This document shows, piece by piece, positions 16,481 to 24,907 of a stretch of DNA of 38,243 bases. Below the pieces are notes generated by a model, which was given only the letters and a program-made list of their open reading frames with translations, had not been told where the DNA came from and searched no databases. The first letter of the stretch is position 1, and each line of letters begins with the position of its first letter. A program made the translations under genes and the position numbers. The DNA comes from Candidatus Methanovorans sp. (GTDB taxonomy: Archaea; Halobacteriota; Methanosarcinia; Methanosarcinales; Methanosarcinaceae): NCBI GenBank assembly GCA_020793565.1, contig DQIP01000224.1, positions 1 to 38,243 on the forward strand, read 5' to 3'.

Positions 16481-17965
16481 TCAATCAATACAACCCAACA
16501 TCGCGTTAATGTAATCAATACTAAAATCCTTCGGGTCAAAACCTTCACATGTCATATCCTCGTACTCCGGATCACCAGGGTCTTCAAGCACATCTAAAAT
16601 ACGGTAATAACCGTAAACACCGCCGCAGTCCTCGGGCGGACAGGCACGTTTGCCCTTAATACAGGTCGGATAACACACATCCGGATCAAATGGCAAAATC
16701 TTCTCGACCAGTATCGTATGCTTCCAGGAATCGCCGAAATCATATTCATACAAAAACTTCGTTTTTTCATCTGGAACCAGCTCACCCAATGTAACAGTTC
16801 TCTCATTTATCCCGTCAAACATGCCATCTGGATCAGGTTCATCATATATTGTCCCATCTATGACAAAATGATGGAGATGTTCATCATCCCATCCCATAAC
16901 AACCTGTATAACCTGATGAAGTTTTGACAGTGTAATATCACCTGTAACCTGAATTCTTCTCCAGATGGGTGGTTTTACATAGTTAAGTGTCACCTTAAGC
17001 TGGAATACATCGACCTTCCTTGATTGTCCCGTTCCTGCTTTAAACTCCTCATTGATCGCATCATCATGCTCGCCTGGTCCCATTGGTTCCCCATATGCAG
17101 ATTCGATCGCATGCCTGCTGATCTCACCATAGTATTTGCCCATTACCTCATCGAAATCATGTTTACTATCCCAGAATTCAGGTGTGCCCAGACGTTTAAT
17201 GATTGCTGCCGGCACATCAGGCGGAGAAATATCAACTGAAAAAGACCCGGGTTTTGTTCCGCTCCAGAAATCATTGATGGACTTATCAGCAGCATCCACA
17301 TCTCCTGTAGCCTTAATCCCTGCATCCGGCACTTTTTCCGGTCCACCTGGATTTTTACCATTCATTGTACGATTCCTGCGAAGTGCCCCTGTAATCTCAT
17401 CCTGCGTCCGTCCCCTCAGGTTGAAAAGCATAAACGGATCACGGTCAAACTCTTCAGCAAGAATATAGTAAACCGCTGCAATATGTTTGCAGGGGTTTGC
17501 ACTATCAGGACAACTGCACCTGGTCTTAATATCCCTCGACGAAACCGGAAACAGGGAAACTCCGGCTGCATTGAATGCATCCTCGATATCCTGCGGCATC
17601 TCACCTGTAAGCAGTTTTGCAGCAAAAACCGCTTTTTTGGACATCGCTTCGATCGCGCTATCCCATTCATTATCCGTAAAAATATCTACTTCAATGGTCA
17701 CCGAATATGGTTTCTGGACCGAGCCCTGCGCTTTTGCCTTAACCTTTCCTGGCATAAGATCAAACTCAAGGACCTGCCCTTTCCTGGCATATCTTCTTCC
17801 ACGCTCAAGGCGATTAGTCCAGCCAAAAGATTCCAGGACACTCACCCACTGCCGGGACCACCATGTATCCCCTATGCTTCCCCTCTTGCTTTTTGCCTTG
17901 ATGCCGCCCTTCACTTCAATAGGAGTTGATGGGGTATAACCGCCCCAGTAATAGTACCTACTCAT
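16481..17965 (-). CDS. SWIM zinc-finger protein fused to a pRiA4b ORF-3-like domain
   Basis: A 494-residue two-part protein. The N-terminal half carries a SWIM zinc finger with Cys150-x-Cys152...Cys159-x-His161 (CSC...CKH), a module found in proteins that act on DNA or proteins and often partnered with SNF2 helicases. A linker of about 120 residues, poor in hydrophobics, leads to a C-terminal plasmid pRiA4b ORF-3-like domain (about 319-480) with the pattern LNYVKPPIWRRIQV, GWDDEHLHHF and YEYDFGDSWKH. That domain is known from transposon and plasmid passenger genes; its activity is not established. The ATG at 17965 overlaps the stop of the SNF2 gene by 8 nt, so the two are co-translated and probably work together. 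Confidence 0.85.
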   Translation of the reverse strand: MSRYYYWGGYTPSTPIEVKGGIKAKSKRGSIGDTWWSRQWVSVLESFGWTNRLERGRRYARKGQVLEFDLMPGKVKAKAQGSVQKPYSVTIEVDIFTDNEWDSAIEAMSKKAVFAAKLLTGEMPQDIEDAFNAAGVSLFPVSSRDIKTRCSCPDSANPCKHIAAVYYILAEEFDRDPFMLFNLRGRTQDEITGALRRNRTMNGKNPGGPEKVPDAGIKATGDVDAADKSINDFWSGTKPGSFSVDISPPDVPAAIIKRLGTPEFWDSKHDFDEVMGKYYGEISRHAIESAYGEPMGPGEHDDAINEEFKAGTGQSRKVDVFQLKVTLNYVKPPIWRRIQVTGDITLSKLHQVIQVVMGWDDEHLHHFVIDGTIYDEPDPDGMFDGINERTVTLGELVPDEKTKFLYEYDFGDSWKHTILVEKILPFDPDVCYPTCIKGKRACPPEDCGGVYGYYRILDVLEDPGDPEYEDMTCEGFDPKDFSIDYINAMLGCID

Positions 17966-20900
17966 CAAACACCGCCTCACGCTTCAATGTGAACATATCC
18001 CGCAACTGTTCAGTGGTCATTTCTGTCAGCCATCCCTCACCCGTACCGATCACATTCTCTGCAAGTGCCTTTTTGCTCTCGATCATCTCGTCGATCCGCT
18101 CCTCAAGGGTCCCGTCGCAGATAAACTTGTGAACCTGCACGTTCTTTGTTTGCCCTATGCGGAATGCCCTGTCAGTAGCCTGGTTCTCAACTGCAGGGTT
18201 CCACCACCGATCAAAGTGGAACACATGGTTTGCGCGGGTGAGGTTTAAGCCCACTCCGCCGGCTTTAAGCGAAAGGATAAATATCCGGGGACCATCCTCC
18301 TGTGAAAAACGACTGATCATCTCTTCCCTCTTTTTCTGGGATACAGCGCCATATAAAAAGAGCACCTCCTGGCCAAAAACCTCCTGGAAATGCTTTTTCA
18401 GCATTTTCCCCATCTCAGCAAACTGGGTGAAGACCAGAGCAGCATCCCCTTCGGCAAGCACCTCTTCCATCATCTCCGTAATGCGGTTCAACTTACCCGA
18501 GCGCCCGGGCAGTCTCGAACCATCGCCAAGGAACTGTGCCGGATGATTGCATAATTGTTTTAGCCTCATCAATGCCGATAACACCAGGCCTTTGCGGTCA
18601 ATTCCCGCGGAATTCTCTATTTTGTGGAGCATGTTCTTGACAACCGCCTCATAGAGGGTCCCCTGCTCTTTTGTAAGATTGCAGTGGACTTTCATCTCGA
18701 TCTTATCAGGCAGGTCTTTTATGATCGTGGGATCTGACTTCAGGCGCCTTAGAATGAATGGCTGGACAACATTGCGGAGCCGGATACCTGCTTCTTTGTC
18801 ATTATATCGTTCAATTGGCAGCGCAAATTTGCGGTGGAAATTATCCGCAGAGCCAAGATAACCTGTATTCAGGAACTCCATGATAGACCATAGTTCTGAT
18901 AGGCGGTTCTCAACAGGTGTTCCGGTCAGGGCAACACGATAACCGGCATTAAGTTTCCGCACTGCCATTGATTGCTTTGTAAACCGGTTCTTGATGTTCT
19001 GCGCCTCATCGAGTACAACAGCGTTCCATTCGACCTGTGCAAGTGTATCAATATCCCTGTGGACGAGTCCATATGTACTAATCACAATATCGTATCCTGC
19101 GATTTCAGATATGAATTCGTTTTCTTTCTTACGATTGGTCCCATGATGTACCATGACCCGTAAGGACGGAGCAAAACGCATCGCTTCCCTTTGCCAGTTC
19201 CCAACAACGGAAGTTGGGCATACCAGCAGGCTCGGCGTATCGATCCCATCATTTTTATCTTCCAGTAAGAGAGCAAGCATCTGTATGGTCTTTCCCAATC
19301 CCATATCGTCAGCCAGGCAGGCCCCGAGCCCGTACTGCCTCATAAATGCAAGCCATGAGAGCCCTTTTACCTGATAAGGTCGCAGTTCTCCTACAAATTT
19401 CTCGGGCTGCGTCAATTCTGATATTCCGGCATTGCCTGATAAACTCTCAAGAACTCCGGATATCCATCCGGATGCTGAGAATCCATTGACCGGAAGACCT
19501 GATTCGGATTCTCCCACACCCATGCCGTACCTTATGGCTTCTGAAAGCCTCATCTCTCCTGATTTCCCGTATTTGAAGAGTTTGAGAGCTGCTTTGATCT
19601 CTTCGTTTCCGACTTCCATCCATTGTCCGCGAATACGTACAAGAGGCATCTTGAGGTTTGCAAGATATTCAAATTCGTCTTCACTTATTGACTCGTCCCC
19701 AAGAGCAAGCTGCCAGTCATAGTCTATGATCGAATTAAAATTGAAGGCTCCCTTACTCGCTTTGGGGTCATCTTTTGGTTTCAGGTTCAATTTCATGCCA
19801 AGTTCCGATTTCAATGCACCTTTATTCCACCATGAAGGAATGATAACACCGAATCCGCTCTCTGTTAGCAAGGTGGCAGATTCTTTTAAGAAAGTATATG
19901 CCTGCTGGGTATTCATGTATGCAGTTTCAGGTCGTTCGCAGTGGAGACTGTCGTCAATAGGTGGGGAAATATGCGAGGCTTTGCCAAGGTCAGCAAGAAG
20001 TTTTTCCTGTGGATAATCGAACTTGTGGTTCAGGTATTGAAGTGTGCTGCCCGATTCGTTCCAGACATATTCGGCAGGCACAAGAAGACTCGGGTCATCC
20101 GATGCCTGAAGGAAATAATGCAAAGTCCATTCATCCGGTTCGACATTTCCATTTTTTTCATCATCTCTACTTTCACCGCCATCCTCATCCGTATCTTCAT
20201 TCATGAGCATGGGCGGTTCAAGACGGAAGCATGTCCTGAAATCCGATTTTTCTATGTCTTCTATCGGAGTTTTCCATGAGAGCATTCCCGTGGATAGGTT
20301 CCTGAGTTTAGAGGACGGGATTTTAATAGGCTCTCCTGTTGTCAGGGATCTCAACCATGCTTCGGACAGGCCTGCTTTTTTTGATCTGACCTGTGAGTCC
20401 GGGATCCAGTTTCGGATACAGCCGTCAATGGCTGCATTGAGGTAGTCGGATAAAAGCGCTTCATCAGATTCCGGAATATTATCAATATATGATGTGCATA
20501 CAGGCGGCATTGAGCGCGAAAGCATTGACATTTGTGTCCTGTCATCTTTTTCATTGAGTACATACTGCCACCTGGCAAAGGTTTCTGCCTTTTTTGTTTC
20601 AGATGTGACTACACCGGGAACAAAATGCTGTTTTGACAGGAGTTCTATTGCAAATTTGGAGATCTTACTCCAGTACCACAGGTCTGATCCAATGGTAATA
20701 TTATCTGTTTCCTTCCACGCTCCGGTGAATGAACTGAACAATAGTACAGCATCTTCAACCGCGATGCCCAATCCGTTTATTTTCCAGAGAACCAGCTCAG
20801 CCGTCTCGTCTGGGTTTTCGTTCTCATCTTCCCGGAGCATGTCAGGAGATGGTTGTGGATATTTAGGATACGACGGCAGCAAAAATGTTAATTCGTCAGG

Positions 20901-21131
20901 ATGTGCTTTTTCACTGACACTTTTGTAATTTTGCAGGTCAAGTGATCTGAGTATATCCAGAAGGTCTGCATCTGCTGCCTGATAATTATGAGTAGGCGCT
21001 GTTCCGGGTGCTATTTTTGGAGGGCGTCCCCTGCGTTTGAGGGGTCTGGATGAATCTTCTCCCCACAAAAAGAACTTCCCCCTATCTATCAGGGACTCGG
21101 CTGGTTTCCATGTTCCATGCAAGACGATCAT
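17958..21131 (-). CDS. SNF2-family DNA-dependent ATPase/helicase
   Basis: A 1057-residue superfamily 2 translocase of the SNF2/RapA-like group. The C-terminal half has all helicase motifs: LADDMGLGKT (motif I, near residue 610), LDEAQ (motif II), LTGTP (motif III), SLKAGGVGLNL (motif V) and QATDRAFRIGQ (motif VI). The N-terminal ~550 residues are a family-specific domain of unknown role. It is expected to translocate on DNA and remodel bound protein. The ATG at 21131 (MIVLHGTW) matches how homologues begin; a TTG at 21224 would extend it by 31 residues. It overlaps the SWIM gene by 8 nt. A MITE ends about 100 bp upstream and may have replaced the original promoter region. Confidence 0.92.
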   Translation of the reverse strand: MIVLHGTWKPAESLIDRGKFFLWGEDSSRPLKRRGRPPKIAPGTAPTHNYQAADADLLDILRSLDLQNYKSVSEKAHPDELTFLLPSYPKYPQPSPDMLREDENENPDETAELVLWKINGLGIAVEDAVLLFSSFTGAWKETDNITIGSDLWYWSKISKFAIELLSKQHFVPGVVTSETKKAETFARWQYVLNEKDDRTQMSMLSRSMPPVCTSYIDNIPESDEALLSDYLNAAIDGCIRNWIPDSQVRSKKAGLSEAWLRSLTTGEPIKIPSSKLRNLSTGMLSWKTPIEDIEKSDFRTCFRLEPPMLMNEDTDEDGGESRDDEKNGNVEPDEWTLHYFLQASDDPSLLVPAEYVWNESGSTLQYLNHKFDYPQEKLLADLGKASHISPPIDDSLHCERPETAYMNTQQAYTFLKESATLLTESGFGVIIPSWWNKGALKSELGMKLNLKPKDDPKASKGAFNFNSIIDYDWQLALGDESISEDEFEYLANLKMPLVRIRGQWMEVGNEEIKAALKLFKYGKSGEMRLSEAIRYGMGVGESESGLPVNGFSASGWISGVLESLSGNAGISELTQPEKFVGELRPYQVKGLSWLAFMRQYGLGACLADDMGLGKTIQMLALLLEDKNDGIDTPSLLVCPTSVVGNWQREAMRFAPSLRVMVHHGTNRKKENEFISEIAGYDIVISTYGLVHRDIDTLAQVEWNAVVLDEAQNIKNRFTKQSMAVRKLNAGYRVALTGTPVENRLSELWSIMEFLNTGYLGSADNFHRKFALPIERYNDKEAGIRLRNVVQPFILRRLKSDPTIIKDLPDKIEMKVHCNLTKEQGTLYEAVVKNMLHKIENSAGIDRKGLVLSALMRLKQLCNHPAQFLGDGSRLPGRSGKLNRITEMMEEVLAEGDAALVFTQFAEMGKMLKKHFQEVFGQEVLFLYGAVSQKKREEMISRFSQEDGPRIFILSLKAGGVGLNLTRANHVFHFDRWWNPAVENQATDRAFRIGQTKNVQVHKFICDGTLEERIDEMIESKKALAENVIGTGEGWLTEMTTEQLRDMFTLKREAVFDE

Positions 21132-21233
21132 GTATGGTGAATTAGGGTAGGTTTTGTTAGATAAAGGTATCCTTTTATTCCCAAAAACAACTTTTACGAT
21201 ACACCGAAGTTCTGACAGTTTCAATCCTTGTTA

Positions 21234-21362
21234 AGGACTGTCGGAAATGTAGTGAAACCGAAACAGTTTTATTAACATTTGCAAGTAAAATGCGATGTTG
21301 CGCGGTGGGGAATTTATTTAGTAAGTTCGAACCCTCCAAATATGGACTTTTTTGACAGTCTC
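21234..21362. mobile_element. GAGACTGTCGG MITE, copy A
   Basis: A 129-bp element with imperfect terminal inverted repeats (AGGACTGTCGG left, TGACAGTCTC right) and flanking 5-bp duplication TGTTA (21229-21233 and 21363-21367). It is the most diverged of four copies and sits in the upstream region of the SNF2 gene. Confidence 0.85.
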
Positions 21363-21538
21363 TGTTAGGTATCTAAATGTAAAATTGGATAAAACCCCCT
21401 ATCTCGATATGGAATACTTCGACTTGCGAAAGGTAAAAATCAGCCTTTGTAAGAAAGCCAAAATATCTTCAAATAAAAGGATGAATGCATAATATATTGT
21501 AATTCGATTTAAATAAAACTAATGCCACGTAATTAATA

Positions 21539-21648
21539 AGCTGCTGCCCGATAAGGATTATGAAAGGCTTGAGCCGGATGTGATAAAAATCGCATGTACG
21601 GTTCTTAAAGGGCTTGAGGTCGAAAACGACTTCCGACTACCCGGCGGT
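21539..21648 (+). ncRNA. Orphan group II intron 3' end (domains V and VI)
   Basis: A 34-nt domain V at 21571-21604 begins GAGCCGGATGTGATAAAAAT and closes TACGGTTC. It is preceded by CTGCTGCCCGATA and GGCTTGAGCC context shared with the intron at 13275. A domain VI stem GAGGTCG/CGACTTC follows, ending in CGACTACCCGGC. No intron 5' domains or reverse transcriptase lie beside it, so it is a relic. The surrounding gap (21363-21745) holds otherwise only AT-rich DNA and a TATA-like CTATAAATAC near 21672 that may serve the next gene. Confidence 0.8.
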
Positions 21649-21745
21649 TATAATTATTAAGATAAAAAGTCTCTATAAATACATGGAAAGATTAAAGTAG
21701 AGTGTGAATTAACACACAATCATTCATATTTGAACGTGATTTTAA

Positions 21746-22318
21746 ATGGATACACACTGGCGAGAAAAAGAATTGCTTTATGCACTGCAGGAAGGTAAAT
21801 TAACAACCAGCGAGATAGTACAACGGGTAAACATGAGCAAGGTAACTGCCTTGAAGTACCTGGAGATATTAAAAAAGAAATGCCTGGTTGATTTTGAAGA
21901 GATCGGTCCTACAAAGATATGGTTCTTGCAGACCGAAGTGAAAAAAACCAGAAAAATGATCAAGGTATTGGTTGCAGACGATGATAAAAATATCATAGAT
22001 ATAATCAGGGATTCTCTTAATCCGGATATTTTTGAGATGGTCGAAGCTTTAAATGGAAAAGAAGCATTAGGAATGGTTTTTGCGGAATCCCCTGATATCC
22101 TTATCCTGGACATCATGATGTCTGGTATGGATGGCTATAAAGTGTGTGAGGAATTAAAGAAGCAAAATGCTACAAAAGATTTACCAATTATAATATTGTC
22201 TGCTAAAACGAGTGTGGAAGATAAACTTAAGGCAATGGACATTGGTATAAACGATTATATTGAAAAGCCTTTTGACATAAGAGAGTTGGAAGCAAGAATA
22301 AAAATGGCAATGAAATGA
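21746..22318 (+). CDS. Response regulator with N-terminal winged helix
   Basis: A 190-residue protein with an unusual order: an N-terminal winged helix-turn-helix (about residues 5-60, with SEIVQRVNMSKVTALKYL as helix pair), then a receiver domain (about 72-190). The receiver shows the acidic pocket Asp78-80, phospho-acceptor Asp122 in LDIMMSGMDG, switch Ser152 and Lys174 in EKPFD. Most DNA-binding response regulators have the receiver first. No histidine kinase is adjacent, so it is an orphan. It likely binds DNA in a phosphorylation-dependent way; the signal and targets are unknown. A hairpin follows the stop immediately. Confidence 0.88.
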   Translation: MDTHWREKELLYALQEGKLTTSEIVQRVNMSKVTALKYLEILKKKCLVDFEEIGPTKIWFLQTEVKKTRKMIKVLVADDDKNIIDIIRDSLNPDIFEMVEALNGKEALGMVFAESPDILILDIMMSGMDGYKVCEELKKQNATKDLPIIILSAKTSVEDKLKAMDIGINDYIEKPFDIRELEARIKMAMK

Positions 22319-22319
22319 A

Positions 22320-22345
22320 ACTTCCCACACCAGAGATGTGGGGTA
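22320..22345 (+). terminator. Hairpin after the response regulator, homologous to the one after guaA
   Basis: Stem CCCACA/TGTGGG (22324-22329 with 22337-22342) extended by one wobble pair, preceded by TGAAACTT. The block matches the reverse complement of 3514-3545 with only a few changes. It is either a structured transcript end or the end of an IS200/IS605-type element. The remaining gap to elp3 shows only the motif TTTTGAATTGCAGGACA, also present near 10355. Confidence 0.45.
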
Positions 22346-22563
22346 TCATCATGTCCCATGCTACTTAGGGCTGCATTGGCCATATCTTATCCCAACCGCA
22401 ACAGTTTTGAATTGCAGGACATCTGTAAGATCAAAAAACGATACATTCTCCTGAAAATCGCCTGATTGGCTTTATGCCGGTTTTAAGAAAGGCTACATTA
22501 CAAGTTTTTAATATTCTTGTTTTGCGCAAGATTGATTTACACACAGGCATTAATACATTGGAA

Positions 22564-24210
22564 ATGACAAACGCGAACACGGGCGATTTCAAATCCGCTT
22601 GCAGGGAACTTCTGGAAATGGTGCTTGATGGCACAATTACGGATGAACTGCAATTAAATAAACAAAAGAAGAAAGTAAGCGGATGCTATCGACTTTCCAC
22701 CATACCAAGAAATTCCGATCTTATCAAGGCAGGTAGTGATGAAGAACAGGAGCGTACAAGGGAGTTTCTTCGCAGGAAACCTGTGCGTACAATTTCAGGT
22801 GTTGCGGTGATCGCTACAATGACCTCTCCCGCTCCTTGTCCTCATGGTGTCTGTGTGCCATGCCCTGGCGGACCGGATTCTGTGTTTGCATCGCCCCAGA
22901 GTTACATGGGTCGTGAGCCTGCAACTATGCGGGCGATCCAGAATGAATACGATCCGTACAGGCAGGTAACATCACGCCTGAAGCAATTGAAAACGATAGG
23001 GCACGATATTGGCAAGGCTGAACTTATCATAATGGGAGGCACATTCCCGGCACGATCAATCGATTACCAGGAATGGTTCACAAAACGATGTATCGAAGCA
23101 ATGAATGATTTTTATGATACGGGATGGCGCAGTAATGTTCACCCGATCGGCACAAAATATCCTTACATAACGATTGAGGATGTGCAAAAAGCTAATGAGA
23201 CCGCCAGAATCCGGAATATCGGGATCACTTTTGAAACACGGCCTGACTGGGCAAAAGAGAAGCACGTTGACAGGATGCTGGCTTTTGGTGCTACAAAGGT
23301 CGAGATCGGTGTGCAGAGTGTTTACGATTTTGTGCTGTCCGGAATCGATCGGGGGCACACTGTGAACGATACCACGGAGGCTAACCGTATACTTCGTGAC
23401 AGCGGTTTGAAGGTAGGATTCCACATGATGCCGCAACTGCCTGGCGTTGATTCAGAACGGGATCTGAGAGGTTTTGAAAAACTATTTGCAGATCCGCGAT
23501 TCATGCCGGATTATTTGAAAATATATCCGACACTTGTTACTGAAGGTACACGCCTCTATGATATGTGGGAACGTGGCGAGTACAGGGCACACGATCCTGA
23601 CAAGACGGTTGACCTTATTGCAGATATAAAATCGATTATTCCGAAATGGGTTCGGTTGCAGCGTATCCAGCGTGATATTCCGGCACAACAGATATTGTGT
23701 GGTGTTACAAAAAGTAATATCCGCCAGCTTGCAAAAAAGAGGCTACATGAAAGAGGTGGGCGATGCCGTTGTATTCGCTGTCGTGAGGTCGGGCACAGTA
23801 TATTGAAAGGTGTGGAACCGAATTCAGGTGATATCGAACTTACGGTTGAGTCATACAATTCCTGCGGCGGTATTGAGCATTTTATATCATTTGAGGATGT
23901 GAAACAGGATATCCTGATAGGGTTCTTGCGCTTGCGATTCCCAGGCTCGCCGCATAGAAGTGAACTTGAAGGTGCTGCACTTGTCAGGGAACTGCATGTT
24001 TATGGATCAATGGTGCCGGTTGGCGGGAGTGCGAAAGGAATGGATTGGCAGCATCGTGGCTACGGTGCAGAACTTCTTGCGTACGCAGAGCAGCTCGCGC
24101 GTGAAAATGAGTACAAGAAACTATCCATTATTAGCGGGATTGGGGTCAGGGAGTACTATCGTAAACTTGGGTACATGCGCGATGGTGTGTATTTGTCAAA
24201 AAAGATATAG
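22564..24210 (+). CDS. elp3: Elp3-type tRNA uridine(34) acetyltransferase
   Basis: Archaeal Elp3, which modifies wobble uridine (cm5U route) using S-adenosylmethionine radical chemistry and acetyl-CoA. The 548-residue protein has the radical SAM cluster motif Cys92-x4-Cys97-x2-Cys100 (CPHGVCVPC). It then has a radical SAM barrel to about 350 and a zinc-binding Cys cluster (GRCRCIRCREVGH) near 400. A C-terminal GNAT acetyltransferase domain contains HRGYGAELLAYAE near 500. In archaea Elp3 works without other Elongator subunits. The frame is open from 22474, but the ATG at 22564 (MTNANTGDFKSACRE) fits homologues; the ribosome binding site is weak. Confidence 0.93.
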   Translation: MTNANTGDFKSACRELLEMVLDGTITDELQLNKQKKKVSGCYRLSTIPRNSDLIKAGSDEEQERTREFLRRKPVRTISGVAVIATMTSPAPCPHGVCVPCPGGPDSVFASPQSYMGREPATMRAIQNEYDPYRQVTSRLKQLKTIGHDIGKAELIIMGGTFPARSIDYQEWFTKRCIEAMNDFYDTGWRSNVHPIGTKYPYITIEDVQKANETARIRNIGITFETRPDWAKEKHVDRMLAFGATKVEIGVQSVYDFVLSGIDRGHTVNDTTEANRILRDSGLKVGFHMMPQLPGVDSERDLRGFEKLFADPRFMPDYLKIYPTLVTEGTRLYDMWERGEYRAHDPDKTVDLIADIKSIIPKWVRLQRIQRDIPAQQILCGVTKSNIRQLAKKRLHERGGRCRCIRCREVGHSILKGVEPNSGDIELTVESYNSCGGIEHFISFEDVKQDILIGFLRLRFPGSPHRSELEGAALVRELHVYGSMVPVGGSAKGMDWQHRGYGAELLAYAEQLARENEYKKLSIISGIGVREYYRKLGYMRDGVYLSKKI

Positions 24211-24332
24211 TTGCCAATGTGTATACACATATTTGACGCAATGGTGAAATGATATTTATCTTAACAGGCTGCCCCAAAACGAATTTCCATTGCACAAATT
24301 TACCATATCTTGTCTCAATAAGACAATTACTG

Positions 24333-24733
24333 GTATCCACTTCAAATCTAAGGGTAATATACCATTTTGTGAATCGAAAGATGCTTATGCACTTGATTTA
24401 GCGATTTTGACGCCGAAATAATCCTCCGGAGGCTTCGCATTCTCAAATAACTGGCGCGAACGGTGACGTTTTCGGGATATTTCAACTTATAGAATAAATG
24501 TTGGCAACGCAGCATAGCGTTTTTACGCACCAATGTTGTTAAAAGTGTTACGTTTTGCCCGACCGATGTGTATGTGTATCTTTTATAATGTCTGGAATCT
24601 GCCGCCTGAGGCGGTATTTCTGTGCGGGGTATTGTAGTATGGTTTGCCCATCTGAATTTTATCGAAACCATCTATACAAATATATTTTAGATAATTCGAA
24701 TATGTATTTTACCCTGCTTTTTGAAGTGGATAC
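24333..24733. mobile_element. 401-bp non-autonomous element with 24-nt inverted ends
   Basis: The left end GTATCCACTTCAAA-5 nt-GGGTA (24333-24356) is mirrored by the right end TACCC-5 nt-TTTGAAGTGGATAC (24710-24733). Fourteen terminal and five subterminal bases match perfectly. No transposase frame lies between. The flanks show no clear target duplication. Its interior contains the second copy of the dispersed ~200-bp element. Outside it, 24211-24332 and 24734-24907 hold no recognised feature except a palindrome ATGTGTATACACAT at 24217-24230. Confidence 0.65.
24484..24683. repeat. Dispersed ~200-bp element, copy 2
   Basis: Homologous to 10368-10566 throughout. It contains the hairpin CCGCC-TGA-GGCGG (about 24601-24613), where copy 1 has a different but also paired hairpin. 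Its left 80 bp, beginning ATTTCAACTTATAG, aligns with the inside of the MITE at 37370-37500. Confidence 0.7.
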
Positions 24734-24907
24734 GGGATTTTCTTTTCACACTTATTGATCAGTTCTGTTAAACGCGGATAATGCATGCGAAATCTGCGTT
24801 TCGTCATAATTCAAACCAGAAGAAATTAAAATGTCTCCCATACTTGCCCGGAAATAGCATTTTCATGCTTATGGGTGTTCCGAATGGTCGTGAATACTGA
24901 TCTTATA

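Noticed and set aside
15161-21131. Known DISARM, BREX or restriction-modification system
   Set aside because: A SNF2 helicase is present but no methyltransferase, nuclease, PglZ or other defining component accompanies it.
24217-24230. Palindrome ATGTGTATACACAT after elp3 as an operator
   Set aside because: It lies just downstream of a stop codon, with no gene starting nearby; short alternating purine-pyrimidine palindromes arise easily by chance.
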